In this document: positions 32,101-45,006 of the stretch, one piece after another
Numbering within the stretch: position 1 is the first letter of the stretch
Layout: each line of letters opens with the position of its first letter
Source of the DNA: Uloborus plumipes
Taxonomy: Eukaryota; Arthropoda; Arachnida; Araneae; Uloboridae
Direction: 5' to 3'
Length of the DNA stretch: 64,000 nucleotides
Assembly (NCBI GenBank): GCA_038373865.1
Contig: JAXGGA010002993.1
Span: 1 to 64,000, forward strand
Made by a program: the position numbers and the translations under genes
Notes under the pieces: model-generated
What the model was told of the DNA's origin: nothing
Databases searched by the model: none
Seen by the model: only the letters and a program-made list of their open reading frames with translations

Positions 32101-34429
32101 TCTAAAAGACTTCCAAAATATTTTTGGAGGCGAAATAGACAAGATAAAAGCACCGAAATATCAGAAGAGAGTTTTAAATAATGCATGACCGTTACACAAA
32201 GTTTGGCGCTTTTGTTTTTCCAAAATGATCTTTCTCAATACAACTCTACCAATACTGAAATACTGACTACAATTATAACAACAAACGCAAATCTGATCAG
32301 TGAAGATAATGTGACAGCAGCAAAAATTGGTATAAGAGCCAATATTTAGAAAGTGCCAATTTGAAGTTGGAATTTTCTGAAAAAAAAATTTTTTTGTAGA
32401 AAAAAAGTAATATTGGATTTTAAGTCTAAATTGGGTCTAAATGCAAGAAAATAAAAGGGGGGAGGTCAAGGAAGTTATTTACCCCCTCCTTAGATTACTC
32501 ACTTTTAAGCCGCTACAGATCTGATGAATGTTACAGATCTGATGTTAATATGAGCTACATATTTGAGTTTATGCTTTCAGTCTTCGTTAACATCTCGAAA
32601 TATGATATCATTTCCTTCCATTTTTAACATAGAATTAAGATAATTGTATTAAAATATATATATTAGGCTAAAAAATCAAATTTCATTATAAAAAAGCATT
32701 TCTTGGAAATAAAAATGACCGATGAGGTTTTTAGATAAAATAAATTATGAGATTACCAAATCCAAGCTAATAAAACATTTGTTTTGTTTTGAAACAACAC
32801 ATAACTTCAACTTTTTCAACACACAATTCTGCTGCTTGCTTTTCTTTAATTAGTTGCAGGAAATTTAATTTCTTGATCAGAAATTCAAATTTAGCACGAT
32901 AGTTATTATTTAGTTATTTAGCGAAGTTATGAGAAATTCAAGCACCAAAAAAAAAATAATAATAATAATAATTAATAAATAAATAAATAATAATAATTAA
33001 TTAACTTAATTTCTGCAGTGTCAATTTTTCTTATTTTACTAACTTCTATTGTTAGGTCATACAAACCATAAATGAAGCAATTGTACTAAAACTCATTGCT
33101 TTTAATTTTTTAAGAACAAAAATATTCAATATATATGGCTAAAACCTATGATTTTTGCTTTTTATAATTCTGAAACGTGTGAGTTAGTTCTGTAACATAT
33201 TCGCTGTTTTTCAATGTTACCGCTCTGACTGTTACCGATCTGACAAACTGACAAAGTTTTTTTTTTTATTTCCGAGTCGATCGCGCTAAACCAAAATCGA
33301 ACACGTGGTTTTTTTTCACTTGTAATAACGGACTATACTTATATATAAAATAATTTTTAAAATAATAAAAACTGCGCATTTTAGAGCGTGTTACCGATCT
33401 GATGACTCAAATGACACACATTTTATAAAATCACTTTAAAAAATCTTGCCAACAATTTTAGATGCAATAATGCAAATTTTTAATTACGATGCGATAAAAC
33501 ATCCCACCAGGTACTCAGTATCACGTGGTATAGGTTCAGGAAATGATTTTGGGAGCCTAAATATAGATCGGAAGTTATTGTTACCACTCTGACGGCGGAA
33601 CTTGGGACACGCTTATTTCGCATCGGCTAGAAAATCAGAAATCGATTAAAACAAAAATGAAGTAAAATATTAACAAAGGGGTAAAAATAGAATCGTTTTT
33701 TGTGCAAGTGCGTTTTTTTGGGAAGTTAGAAAGTGCGCATGACCTGTTTGCATGCTAAGCTTTGCTACTGGGGACACGTTACCGATCTGATTTTTGATGT
33801 ATAAAAACAATATTTTCTGAAGAAATTTTTTTTTCTGATGTTATTAGATGAAATGAAAGCAGAACCTTATCTTCTTTCTGGGGAAAATTATTTTTTAAAC
33901 TTGTTATTGAAATACTAGTGAAAATTCACTTGGGACTCAAATTGGCACTTTTCTAAATATCAGCTCATAACTCCTCTGAAAACTCCTATAAATTTGTGTA
34001 CTCCATCTACTTCAAACAAAACAACTTATTGTAGCAAAATTTATCGATGAATACCAGCAAAATGTGCCAAAAACTAAGAGAAAATTTCTTAATAGGATAG
34101 ACAAAAAAAAAAAAAAAAAACATTCTTTATTATTTCTGAGAGTTATAGAGTAGCTATTGAAAACAATGAACAAGAAAAGCAGCAAAAAGAGGGAAAAATA
34201 AAGAAAAGAAAAGAAAACGCAATGGACAAGCAGCCGTACAGAAAGAAAATGCTTTAAAAAAGACTAAAATAAATAAAGATAAGTTAAAAATAGAAAAGGG
34301 AAAGATGGAGAAAGATATTGAATGCTATAATGTTATAACATACTTAATGAATGGAAAATATATTGAATTAACGGTATATACCTTCATATAATGGTATACA
34401 ATATTCATGTAAAGGTATAATATTTTTAT
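29151..34429. other. spacer between two inverted family I copies
   Basis: No gene was recognised. It holds a C run (30191-30203), an AT microsatellite (~30376-30400), a repeat-like block starting GACGGGCTTTGTTTGTTTGT (30998), a TAA/TAAA tract (32951-33000), and a cluster of GTTACCGATCTGA-like motifs between 32513 and 33790. Phrases such as GCCAATAACTG and ATTGGCCCC recur (31960-32015) and also appear in the flanking repeats. Confidence 0.35.
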
Positions 34430-34827
34430 ATATATGAATAATCCAGGATAACATTGAATGTTTACATGGCCAATAACTGCATGGTTTAATGGCCAATAAC
34501 TATGATAAGGTGACCAATTACTATCAATTTGACATTTTTGTTTTTGCGTTGACTTTTTTCTAATAATATATTTGAAAAAGTGTTTTCAGACAGTATGAAC
34601 AATAAAATGCATTAATATAGTATCTTATGAAGTATTTTTTATTTATGCTGAAATATTTCATTTAGTTTTTATTCAAGCGTACAAATACGATGTCGCTAAA
34701 GGGGCCAATTACCATACCGTTTCTGCTATAATAATTTTACTTCAGAGGGTTGGAGTGAATTTAAATTTATTCAGTTGACTTCCTTCCCATTTAAATGCAC
34801 GGGCATCGCCGTGCGGGTACTGCTAGT
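34430..34827 (-). repeat. ACTAGC/TACCCG repeat family I, copy b
   Basis: Reverse complement of 28394-28790, ending ACGGGCATCGCC then GTGCGGGTACTGCTAGT. The two copies differ by scattered substitutions and small gaps. They could be the ends of one 6.4 kb element or two independent insertions; no target duplication was found to decide. Confidence 0.75.
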
Positions 34828-35250
34828 TAAATAAATTTAACCATTTGTTTTTTGAGTTCGCTACAGTAGAATATACTGTTACAAAATCTCAATCAATCAA
34901 TCTCTCTCACTTGCTCACACTCTCTCTTTCACACACATACGTGCGTGCGTATGAAGAAATGCAGATAAAAGATATTCAGCTTGCTTCGTAGAGACTGCAA
35001 ACTTACTCGAAAAATGCCTCTAAAGCTTACAAAATGGCAATTTATCAGGCCTGATTGGGGTTATAATCGTGCAAGTGAAAACGGGATATGTTTCTGAACA
35101 TAGGTTTGCATAAATTTCAGACTGTTGTCGAAATTGTTGAATCAGACTACTGCCAAGCATCTATATTCTACAGTCGTATTTAACATATTTCATGGTCGAT
35201 ACACATGGAAACAAGCAGCTCTTGCTACAACTCTAACTGCGCTACAACCC
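34828..35250. other. spacer with CT/CA-rich tract
   Basis: A pyrimidine-rich stretch of TCTC and CACA units lies at about 34900-34945. No gene is seen. Confidence 0.4.
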
Positions 35251-35252
35251 TA

Positions 35253-35624
35253 CACTGCAAAAAATGAACTGTTGTTTTTACAGTATAATACTGGCAGCCG
35301 AGGTTCCAATTTAAAACTGTAAAATGCACAGTAATAAACTGTAAAACTAGCAATTTTACAGTTTCTTACTGTAAAGTTAGAAATTTTAGTTTATTGCCGT
35401 AAAATTTAGCTGTATTATACTGTAAAAACAACAGTATAATACTGGCAGCAGAGGTTCCAGTTTAAAACTGTAAAATGCACGGTAATAAACTGTAAAATTA
35501 GCAATTTTAGTTTAGTACTGTAAAATTAGAAATTTTACAGTTTATTTCTGTAAAATCAGCAATTTTTACAGTTTTTTAAATTAACTGTATGGTACTGTAA
35601 AAACAGCATTCCCTTTTTACAGTG
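35253..35624. mobile_element. CACTGYAAAAA-ended MITE, family G, complete, with internal duplication
   Basis: Left CACTGCAAAAAATGAACTGT and right ACAGCATTCCCTTTTTACAG TG lie within TA (35251-35252, 35625-35626). Inside, a block beginning ACAGTATAATACTGGCAGC, GAGGTTCCA, TTTAAAACTGTAAAATGCAC occurs twice (about 35279 and 35430), each followed by short ACTGTAAAA/TTTTACAGT inverted pieces. TA duplication suggests Tc1/mariner mobilisation. Further copies lie at 20364 and 1749. Confidence 0.7.
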
Positions 35625-35626
35625 TA

Positions 35627-38616
35627 TTGAAAGTAAGAATATTATTTTTACTCTCCTCTTTACAAAATATATCAAGACAGAAGTTTCCCAAAAATAGAAG
35701 CTGAGTGCGGATCAAGCATTTTTCTTTGATGCCTTAAAAAATGAGCTTGGTTAAATCGACGTAAATTTATAGAGTGCTAAAATCCTTTTTAAACGTTTCT
35801 TGAATTTTACACATGAGGCACTTTACTTTTCGTAAAGATTTCTTAAAAATAACTCCTTTTAAAGTATTAAAGATTAATAACTTGATTGAAATTAATTCCT
35901 CTCTAACATAGTAAACACATAATGTTACTATATTTAAAGTCTTAATGTTTTTTTCTGGTCCGATTGAATGGCTCTACTTGGGTGAAAATTTTTCTGATAA
36001 AAGCACTAAGTCTTTTTAAGTACTTTTACAAAAACAAAACATGTTTAATTCTTCAGAGTTTCCTGGAACATTTATATGGCCATGGATAAATGATAAGTTA
36101 AAAGTTTGGCTTTTGACATGAATACTAACTTAGAATCTTATGTCAGTAAAAGCATTAATCGGGGGCGCATGGTATTTAAGGATGGCTTTAATGATAAATT
36201 ATCCTTTTTTACCCATATCCATAAATTCAGCTGAATATACGGGGCGTTCCGATTTAAACTGCATGACCTTTATTTTCACTACCGTTAGGTCTAATGGCAG
36301 TTAAAATTCGAATCACTACTTTTAATTTGGTTATTGTGCAGGGGTGGTATAGTCACTCTTTATTTAGTCGGTTATTCATATTTACTTCAACAAAAAATTA
36401 TAAAATAATAAATAAATTGGTTAATTATGATTAAAGCAGTGTTTTTTTTTTTTTTTTTGAGTTTATAGAATTTTGTCTAGCAGTGCATTTTTATGTTTTT
36501 CATTAATTTTGATAACAAAATATGCAGCAGTCACTAACATTAAGTCATTCTATGGCTTTAGATTAACGTATTTGAACAAAACTTTGACATAATTCTGGAT
36601 TTTTTACCTTTGAGTTTATATTTTTGCCCAGGTTTCACGTATTGATAAAATTATGTAATTATATTAAATTTGCTATTTTTTTTCTAATCTCATTAATTTT
36701 TCAATTTCGAATTTCATTGACGAGTTGTACTACGTTTGGTACTATTTTGTCAACTATTCATTTTTCTGTTAGTGGAAAAAGTAAATTTGAGTTAAGTTAT
36801 AGTTAAAACAAAATTAAAATTTTTTGAGTTTATAATTTTTTCCACCACTGTATATATTTTCCACTGACAAAATAATTGTTTATAAGTCTCCTATGCAAGC
36901 ATATTACAATTACTTTCTGAGAGCTACTTTTGCCAAGTTTCAAATTTCTCGAGATACATTTAAACTGTAAACCTTCAATAGAATTTGATAAAGAGTTTTA
37001 AACATTGACAGCTGCAATTTTTCCGTCAAATTATGCTTCGACAGTTAAATCAGTAAAACTCACAATGAAAAATTCTGCTACATTAACTGAGTTTACGCAT
37101 CCTAGTGGAAAACACCGAGGTGTCAGCTAAGATATTATTTCAAAATTACTGTCAGTAGTTTATTTCTTGAATGGCATATCTAGACGAGAAACGTGTTTAA
37201 ATATAAATCTTTCATCAACATTCTTTGGAAAATTATCGTACGCTGAAGTTTTCATTCCACGTTGACAATAATCGCGTGTCGCTGGTTTTAAGTAATCTTG
37301 TTACGACTTGTCGCTAAATTTAACTTGAATGACAATGAACGTGGCGATTGTGAAGTTATCTGCTGGAAGGATTTGAAATACAAACAATTTAGTCAATGAA
37401 ATTTGTAGCTAAGAGCTGCTTTATAGAGTTGCTAAATTGAGACTGTTTTCGTACCAGTGATATTAGTCCAAAGGCTAGCAACGTCGAAAAAACAACAATT
37501 TTAAGACGTCTGGCTATTTAATCTATCTTTCCGTATGATCTTCTAAGCAGCATGCGGGGGATGGGGGGGGGGGGGGGTTGGCGGCAGAGAGTGGTTACAT
37601 CTTTTACTGCGTATCATACTTGCACTGGAAAATATAATGATGTTAATGTCATTTTTGGGCAATTCCACGTCAAATCAAACGAAAAAAAAAGTTTTTGACC
37701 TCACCATTTCCGTTTTTGACAGAAATTGATGTGAAGGACCCATATGACAAGATAAGCAATCCTGCTAAGTTTTAGATTTCTACTTCAAAAATTGTACAAA
37801 ATAAAGAGCTGTTAAAAAACGAAAAAAAGTTTTTACATGCTATTTCTTTTCCAATAATAGTAGAATAAAAATTCATTTAACGATTGTGAAGGCAAGAAAT
37901 AAGAGCTTTCAATAGATATATCACATGACATATTTACGTCAGGTTTAAGTTTTTAATTGCCCCAAAATAGTTAAAAAATTACTATTTTCACTAGCAAAAA
38001 TGCGATGCGCAGTAAAAAACGCAAGCGCTCTCAGACACCCAGCATGCTGCTTGGAAGAGCATAGGAAAAGATATATTAAAGAGACAGACGTCTTAAAATT
38101 ATTACTCGAAAACGTTGCTAGCTCTCAGATTATATGTTTAACTAACTGACCAGTGCGAATCATTGGCAGTTGACAGAAGAAATGCGAAAACCTGTTTTTT
38201 AAGTAACTTTTTGAATCACATCAAAAATGTGAGTTGCTTGTTTATTTCTCGCTGACAGTTTTGAAAAAATCTTTAAAATGATGTATTACTTTTCAAGTCT
38301 CATGAAATATTGCTAAAGTGATGTAGAATCCACAAGAAAAAAAGAACACTTGTTAAAAAAAGCTTATTTCATGATAGAAAGTTGGATTCGAATTTTGTTG
38401 AAGAATAAAACCAATAAAAACTATAATTTTCTGCCCGGATTCTAACTCGCACCTTTTCAAATATACACTCGCCTCTCCAATCCAAACCCGCCAATGTGCG
38501 TTAATTTCTGAATGCTATTTATTGAAGTAATGTTCGAAGTGTAAAATTTGCAACGGAAGGTGTTCTCTAACTGAAGGAAAATACTCTTAAATCCTGTTTT
38601 AGACATTACTTTCATT
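35627..38616. other. spacer with simple repeats and GAGTTTATA direct repeats
   Basis: No gene is seen. GAGTTTATA plus similar flanks recurs at 36459, 36612 and 36825, the last followed by TTTTTTCCACCACTGTATA, which looks like a Tc1/mariner-type end; a T run (36442-36457) and a G run (37563-37577) are present. GGGCAATTCCACGTCAAAT (37657) resembles a transposon end without a partner. Confidence 0.35.
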
Positions 38617-38810
38617 GCCGACTGAGTAGTGTAGTGATTAGACGTTGGCCACTTTCTCCCAAAAGTACAGGTTCGAACCTGGCTTCCAGTCGGTGGATTT
38701 TTAAGCTGTAGAAAATCAACAGCGTCCGTGCCGTATAATTATACGGCGTGTGAAAGATCCACTGAGTAATGATTGAGCTTTGAATACTCTTGGCACAATT
38801 AAATTTCTAC
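38617..38810 (+). repeat. tRNA-derived SINE, family E, full head
   Basis: The head GCCGACTGAGTAGTGTAGTG (A-box region, 38617-38636) and GGTTCGAACCT (B box, 38670-38680) are spaced as in a tRNA gene. CCGACT (38618-38623) pairs with AGTCGG (38688-38693), an intact acceptor stem, and ACAGG/CCTGG form the T arm. The tRNA-unrelated body follows (CAACAGCGTCCGTGCC, GTATAATTATACGGCG, AAAGATCCACTGAGTA), shared with the copy at 10752. No poly-A was seen, so the exact 3' end is uncertain. Pol III transcription would be expected if active. Confidence 0.75.
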
Positions 38811-40293
38811 TACAGTTTCGCCCTTAGCAGGGAAACTGCGCCTAAAAAATACTCGTGGTACTGTCATCCACTAACAGAAGTGCGGTATCGAGTTATGACA
38901 AAGTATCTATGAAGGGTAAAACCTCCAGCGCAGTCCTATGAAAGAGAAAGAGCTAGACATTAATTGAATTTTCTTTGTGTACTGAATGTGTCAAATAATT
39001 ATTGCATTCGACACATTTTAGTAACAATTTCTTTAAAAATTTCTCTCAATTAAATTTAAAACTCGTATTTAATTTAAATGTGGCTTTCATGTATTCATTC
39101 AAAGTAACAAAGGCTTTCCATTAGTTGCATAGAAGAGATAAAGATTTCTTATCTCAAAAAGAGTTTTGGCACGGAGGAGCTTGAAGCATTAAAAACACAT
39201 TAACATAAATCGATGAGTGCACTTTAGCTACGTTTAATGAAACTTTCTGGTTGAGCAATTAACCCTAAATTTTCTCCTTTCAAGCATAGTGAGCTGCTAT
39301 TGGTTTTACTGTTTTGAGTAAATAAAACATGCAAGTTTGGTGAAGTTTGTAAATAGATTGTAAAGATCTATTGAACTTTTAAGAAACTTGTCATCAATAG
39401 ACAGCGAATGTGACAAACAGGACACTTTTACAAATTCAGATCTCACAAATAACAATGAAAGGATCACAATGCAAATGTAGAGAAATGACAGGTTAATGGA
39501 GCTTGGTTGTCTTTTCTTTTTTAACTCATTGTATTACTTTGCTTTTATCATGAGAAGTCAAACTGTACAATGGACTTTTGGAAGACAGTAATAAACAGAA
39601 GTGTTTGTACTTGGTAAGTTTTTAAACGGTACTTTCGAGAAGACATTTTACATGAGAAAATATGACTACTAAATACTTGTTTATTGAATTGATGCTCGAT
39701 ATTTGAGCTCCGTAACAACAAAATCATTTGGGCGAAAAAAATGGCACGACCACATGTAGTACTTGACATTTAGAGCAAAGACATCTGACTCTTAGCGGCA
39801 TTGCCTTTTATTTCTTTTCAGCCTACTCACACTTCATTTTTAGTGTATTTCAGATGTGTCAGATGCTTGCTTCATCGCACATGAATAACATACTCTACTT
39901 ATATATACTCCAATAGTTTTTAGAAATATTTAAAGATTAACATTTTTTTTTTGTCTCAGTAACGAACGTATCTAATGAGATACGTCCGTTTCTGAAGAAA
40001 TATGACGGGTTAAATATTGTTTTTGGTAATTTTCTAAGTTAAATTTTATTACATAAAAGTAGAGTTCATGTTCTTCAACATGTTCATGCAGTTAAACGAC
40101 TGTTTATTGGAAGCTTTGTTAGGTGTATTGTGCAAAATTTCTACGTCCGTTACCATGGAATCACTCAGAAATATGAAATTTTGAATATTACCTCATTTAA
40201 CGGTAAAAAAGTAGGATTTGTTAACCAGTCGAAAACAACGCGCATCATCAGGTCAGCCAGAATTTACCTGTGGCTGGGAGGGGGGAGGGATCA
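38811..40293. other. spacer with a small inverted repeat
   Basis: Around 39957 (CAGTAACGAACGTATCT, directly followed by AATG and AGATACGTCCGTTT) a hairpin is seen, and TCTACGTCCGTTACC (40141-40155) mirrors its left side, suggesting a ~200 bp decayed MITE. No gene is seen. Confidence 0.4.
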
Positions 40294-40625
40294 TGCTGTC
40301 TGATCTTCTTTGGTAAAACCTTCTGTGCATTTACGCATGCGTCAGGTCTTTTCTAATCTTACCAAAATAGGGGTTTTAGGTAAGATAACAATAAGGGGAA
40401 GAATAATAAAAAGCATTTTGAGCCGTATCAAACAACGTGGAACGATGCTAATTTCAAATACATAGTTTAGTTGAATATGTCAAAAGGATATAGCAAATGC
40501 TAGTTTTAAATTGAAAACTTCTGAAAGTTATCATCCACAACCCATCTACCCTTCTTTAAGTGGAACTGTTCATGAGTGCCAAGCGCGGCTTCCACGGACG
40601 GACAGTAACAGTCTTTACTTGTACG
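40294..40625 (+). repeat. dispersed repeat family D, copy 3 (full length)
   Basis: Best partner of 8679-9000. CTGTCTGATC, AAAACCTTCTGTGCATTTAC, GCATGCGTCAGGTCTTTTC, CATTTTGAGCCGTATCAAAC, TGTCAAAAGGATA and GGACGGACAGTA occur in order. Starts and ends at about the same places as copy 1, so the unit is about 325 bp. Confidence 0.7.
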
Positions 40626-43600
40626 TAAATTAACATGTTAGGATTGTCAATTGTATGAAAAACAAGTTTTTTTTGCGGGATGTGAAACTGATCTACCTAA
40701 TAATGAGTTTGTTGACAAGCTGAATACATTTTTTCCAATTAAGTTTTTCTTTTAGAGCAGCTAACATCATTAAAGTAAATTTAATATAATTTCAAATGTC
40801 TCTGAAATAGTGCCATTATGCTTGAGTTTTATTCTCCGTAGGAGCAATCTGAATCTACCTGCTCAGAGGAAGGGGTATCAACAGTGTCGGATCTAGTTTG
40901 GAGCATGGCGGGGGCTCAGCACAGTGGCAACTTCTTGTCGAATTCATCCCATGTCTGTGTTTCATCATTCGTTAAAAAGTGATGTAAAATGATTCAAGAT
41001 TTTTCCTGTTTCGGAAAACGTTCAGATCGGTACTGGGCGTACCAATTCTTATTCTTATATAAATATCACCTTAAAATTGGTTACATGATTCTTGGGGTGT
41101 TCAGCAAAACTACACTACGTTGCGCTACTAACGTTGCGCTACTGGTATTACCTTTTTTTTTCACATCAGAAACGTGTTTTTTTTTTTAATCACTTTCCCG
41201 GAAGACCTCAAATTTATTTTCCAATTTACAAATTCGTTATTACTTTTCATGGAAAATATCGCCGTGATATTATTCCAACTTATACCACTTCAGTCATAAG
41301 ACTTTCAGCAAAAAAGATGTATGTTGAGCCCATTATTCCTCAAAGCCCTTAAAAATAGTGTTGAACTTATCATACAGCAAGTAAAAATACCATTTAAATG
41401 AGGATGAAATTTACGAACTAAATAGCGTATTTATGAACTACCTCCCTGCCTCATACCCATATTTCACAAGAACTAATAAAACTGGTAACAAATAAATCGT
41501 GAAATCAATAAATAAATCATGAATAATTTCATAAAACACCTTTTAAGACAGAAAATTAAATTTTACTTTTATAACTTTTTAGATATTACTTCTAAAATGA
41601 TTTATGGAAGAGGCTTTTCAATAAAGGGAAACAGCTGCGAGTTTATTTATTTAAAGACGCATATACATTTATCTTTAAGAAACTGTCAAGTTTAATTTCA
41701 TCTTAAAGAAAATGGAAAACTCTCGGTCGAAAAGTTTGTTTTCACATTTTAGCTCAACCTTAAGTGAAGGCATTAAAAACGCATTAATACAAATCGATAT
41801 AAGCACCTTAACATCAAACTTTGTTAATGTCATCATGACTTTTGAATTATTAACCTCTTGAAGAATATTAGTTAACGCTTTCGTCTCAATGCTTTTAAAT
41901 GCAATTTCATGTGCTCATTTGTAAACAACTGTAACAACTTAGCAGCTGTATGGTAACCCATAAGCTATTATTCATTTTGCACACATCTCATTTAAGAAAG
42001 ATTGTATAATTTCTCTTCTTGAGGTATACTTTTGCGAAGAAAACTTCATTTTTTTGGATAGTCAGGAGTCAAAAATAATTGATTTACTTAGCAAAATTAT
42101 ATCATCAGATAATTACAATACTTAACTAGTATATTGTGGTCAGCTTGATACTCCTATATCCATAATATACATTCTTGGATCTAGTATACAACCATCTGTT
42201 CATGTAATCGCTCTAAAATTTCAATATTCGTAAAAACGAGATTTTGGTAAATGAAGAAAATAAATACCTTTGTGCGATAGATGTAAAGTTTAAATTCAAC
42301 GTTAAAAATGCACAAATATGCAGGTATACCGCAGACACGTGTTTCGGGGCAACAAGGAGCCCCTTTTTCAATGCAAGAAGTGTGAGCTTTAGGATGAAGA
42401 ATCATCCGATAAAAGCAACACATTCGAACAAAAGGTAGTATTGGAAGTAGGCGATTTTAATTCTTTGGCACCAATACCTGCGCAGATAATGGGTCTTCCT
42501 TACATACATAAATAAAAGAGTAGGGAAACATTAATTTGCTTTAGGGTGCATAAGCACTTACCGATGCGACAACAATAAGTTGAACACGATTGCTGCTATC
42601 CGATATTGGCGCACGCAAAATGCTTTAATATATGCTATGCTATTTCATGCCTACAGATTTAATAACGATTGTGTCAACTCCGTTAAGCCGATATCGTTTA
42701 TCGAGTCATTTTCATCGGAAAGCACCTGAATTCCTTCTGCGTCGATCCGATAACCATTCATCTGTTTTTCTTGAAGGAACGACAAACATTGATGACATAC
42801 GGAACTATGTCTCTTGAGTGGATAAACAGTGCAATGAACGTCAAGATACCGCTCTTATTGTTGCAGTATTACCGACCGAGTTTAGTCGTTATCGTGTCGT
42901 TAAGTGAAAAAAGTAATATTCCTATAAAACTACCGGGCTACCAAAATAAAATATTGTTTATAAGTCAGACGACAGTTCTAATTCCCCAATTATCGAAATA
43001 CCGTAGCAAAAGTGGAATCAAAGAACGACATCAACAATCAATGTAAAAGTCTTGCTTAAATTAATTACAAGCATTTTATTTGTTAAAAAATAATAATGGC
43101 ACAGTCAAAATTTTTTTAGCATTGGGAGATTTAGATTTGCCAACAGTGAAATCGAGTGACATTTTAATGGGATTTATCTTTCACATTGTTGATTTAATTA
43201 AAAGGAAAGGGTGACAGAAATCTACCCCCCTGGGATTAATTGGTGCCAATATTGAACCAGTGCTTGTTAATATGTAGGTTCATTTTTATTCCTAACTTCA
43301 TCTTTATCGCGGCATAATTTCTTGAGATATTGCAGTCGCAATGAAAAAGAAACACCGTTCGCGATTGCACCATCTGTTTTGAAGCTACTACCGCCAAAAT
43401 ATAATTAGCTCTTGTATCCTCTAATTCCATCTGTCGATCAATTTTTGTTTGATTCCGTTCAGTATTTCTTGAAATATAGCAGTTACAAGTAATGAATGAC
43501 ATACACAGTGTATAGCATAACTGGATCCAAAGTATATTTAAAGAAACTTAGACACAAATCCTAGTGAGTAAAAGTTTTATGAAGTGTTATGGCAGAACGA

Positions 43601-44324
43601 CTAATTTAACTTGAGATAAATATTTTTTTTTTCAAATACTATTTTTTTTTCACAAAACAAATAAATAAATCTATAAATAAATAGTAAAAAATAGAAGAAG
43701 AGAAACTCAAAGTAACATTATGTATTAAAAAAATGCATAAAAAATACTTGAAGGGCTTAATCCTTCTTAAAAAAATTAAACAAAAATACTAACTTTCATA
43801 TAAAAAATTTCAACTTACGTTAACTTCGCGGTATTCCTAAGAAAAAATAACGGCATCGAGAAATTCATGTTGAAAAGCAATGTGACGTTACAAAGAAAAA
43901 AAAAACTAAATGTTGTACTAGAACATCGGATTTTTTTATTAATTGGTTTTTATAAATTCTTGTTAAAAGAAATTTTTGTAATATTTATGTGAACATACTT
44001 AAATAATAATTTGTTTTCTCTAGTGCTTGTCAAAAGGAAAAATAGCGGTTGTTAGTACGAAAATGAAAAATTGTAAGTACTTAAGATTAAGTCACAGTTG
44101 CGTAATTAATCTTTCTTGAAGAGCAGTTATTAAGCGACGCATCATTTTTATCACTCATTTTAAGTAGCATTCTTATTATAAATTCTGAAATGCGACGCAG
44201 TTTTTAAGTAGAATTTAAATAATGATATTTCTAAATATTGGATAAAAGTTGGAGGGGCAATTTTTTTTTTTACTGTTTTATTGACCTACTTTCTCAAAAG
44301 CAAGGGGAGGAGGAGGAGGACAAT
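40626..44324. other. spacer, no recognised gene
   Basis: Contains dispersed repeat C copy 2 (separate entry). A block near 42330-42390 (ACACGTGTTTCGGGGCAAC then GAGCCCCTTTTTCAATGC) has the look of a common arthropod repeat, by memory only. Frames at 42632-43046 overlap in several phases and have no recognised domain. Confidence 0.35.
43305..43500 (-). repeat. dispersed repeat family C, copy 2
   Basis: Inverted, diverged match of 6880-7065 (see there). The overlapping minus-strand frame 43236-43502 is therefore unlikely to be a gene. Confidence 0.5.
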
Positions 44325-45001
44325 ACTTGAACCAGGGCCGTATACAAGGGGTGGGTTTTTAGTTTTCAATCCCCCTCCGAAATTTTTGAAAAAACAGTCC
44401 AAGAAATGCTTTTCATCATTTTTTTCTGAAAAAAAAATAACTATTTAAACTTTTTTTACTTAAAAAAAAATCATCTGAAAATTACACTTAAAAAAAAAAA
44501 AAAAATACAAAATCAGTGCTGTATCATCAGTATTTATTTATTTTTTTTGTTGCGAATATTATTTCTTACAAAACGCAGCGTTTTCCTTCAGATTTTGAAA
44601 ACCTAACGCCGACAAAACTATCGAAGCTCGTCAAACTTGAAAGGGCAAAACTCTTTTTATTATTGGCAAAAAATAGGAATTTAAGAAGTACTACTTCAAA
44701 TGCGCGTTTTTGAGCACACACATTGGTTCTTTTTGAGTCCTCGAAATGACATAGATTATTTAATACGGATGTAAGCAAATAATGTAGTGTACCATATGCA
44801 TTAAAAAAATCTTTATTAAATAGATACATCACCTTTTATGTTTACGTCACCTTTTATGTTTGCTTTAAATAACTAATTGCAGCAAAAACTATTAGAACAC
44901 ATTTATGAAACCAATTTTTTTTGATCATATAGATTTTGCGAGAAATGTGTTTTGTAAAACCCTCCCCGAAACAAAAGTCTGGTTACGGCTCTGACTTGAA
45001 C
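44325..45001. mobile_element. hAT-type non-autonomous element with 8 bp target duplication
   Basis: ACTTGAAC is repeated exactly at 44325-44332 and 44994-45001. Between them the element (661 bp) starts CAGGGCCGTATACAAGG and ends GTCTGGTTACGGCTCTG, inverted ends with several mismatches, followed inward by G-rich (GGGTGGG) and mirrored C-rich (CCCTCCCC) blocks. An 8 bp duplication and ends starting CAGGG are typical of the hAT superfamily. No transposase motif was recognised inside; the plus frame at 44516-44713 is unremarkable. Confidence 0.75.
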
Positions 45002-45006
45002 TATTC

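Noticed and set aside
42632..43046. Overlapping frames that could be retrotransposon coding
   Set aside because: No protease, reverse transcriptase or integrase motifs were seen.
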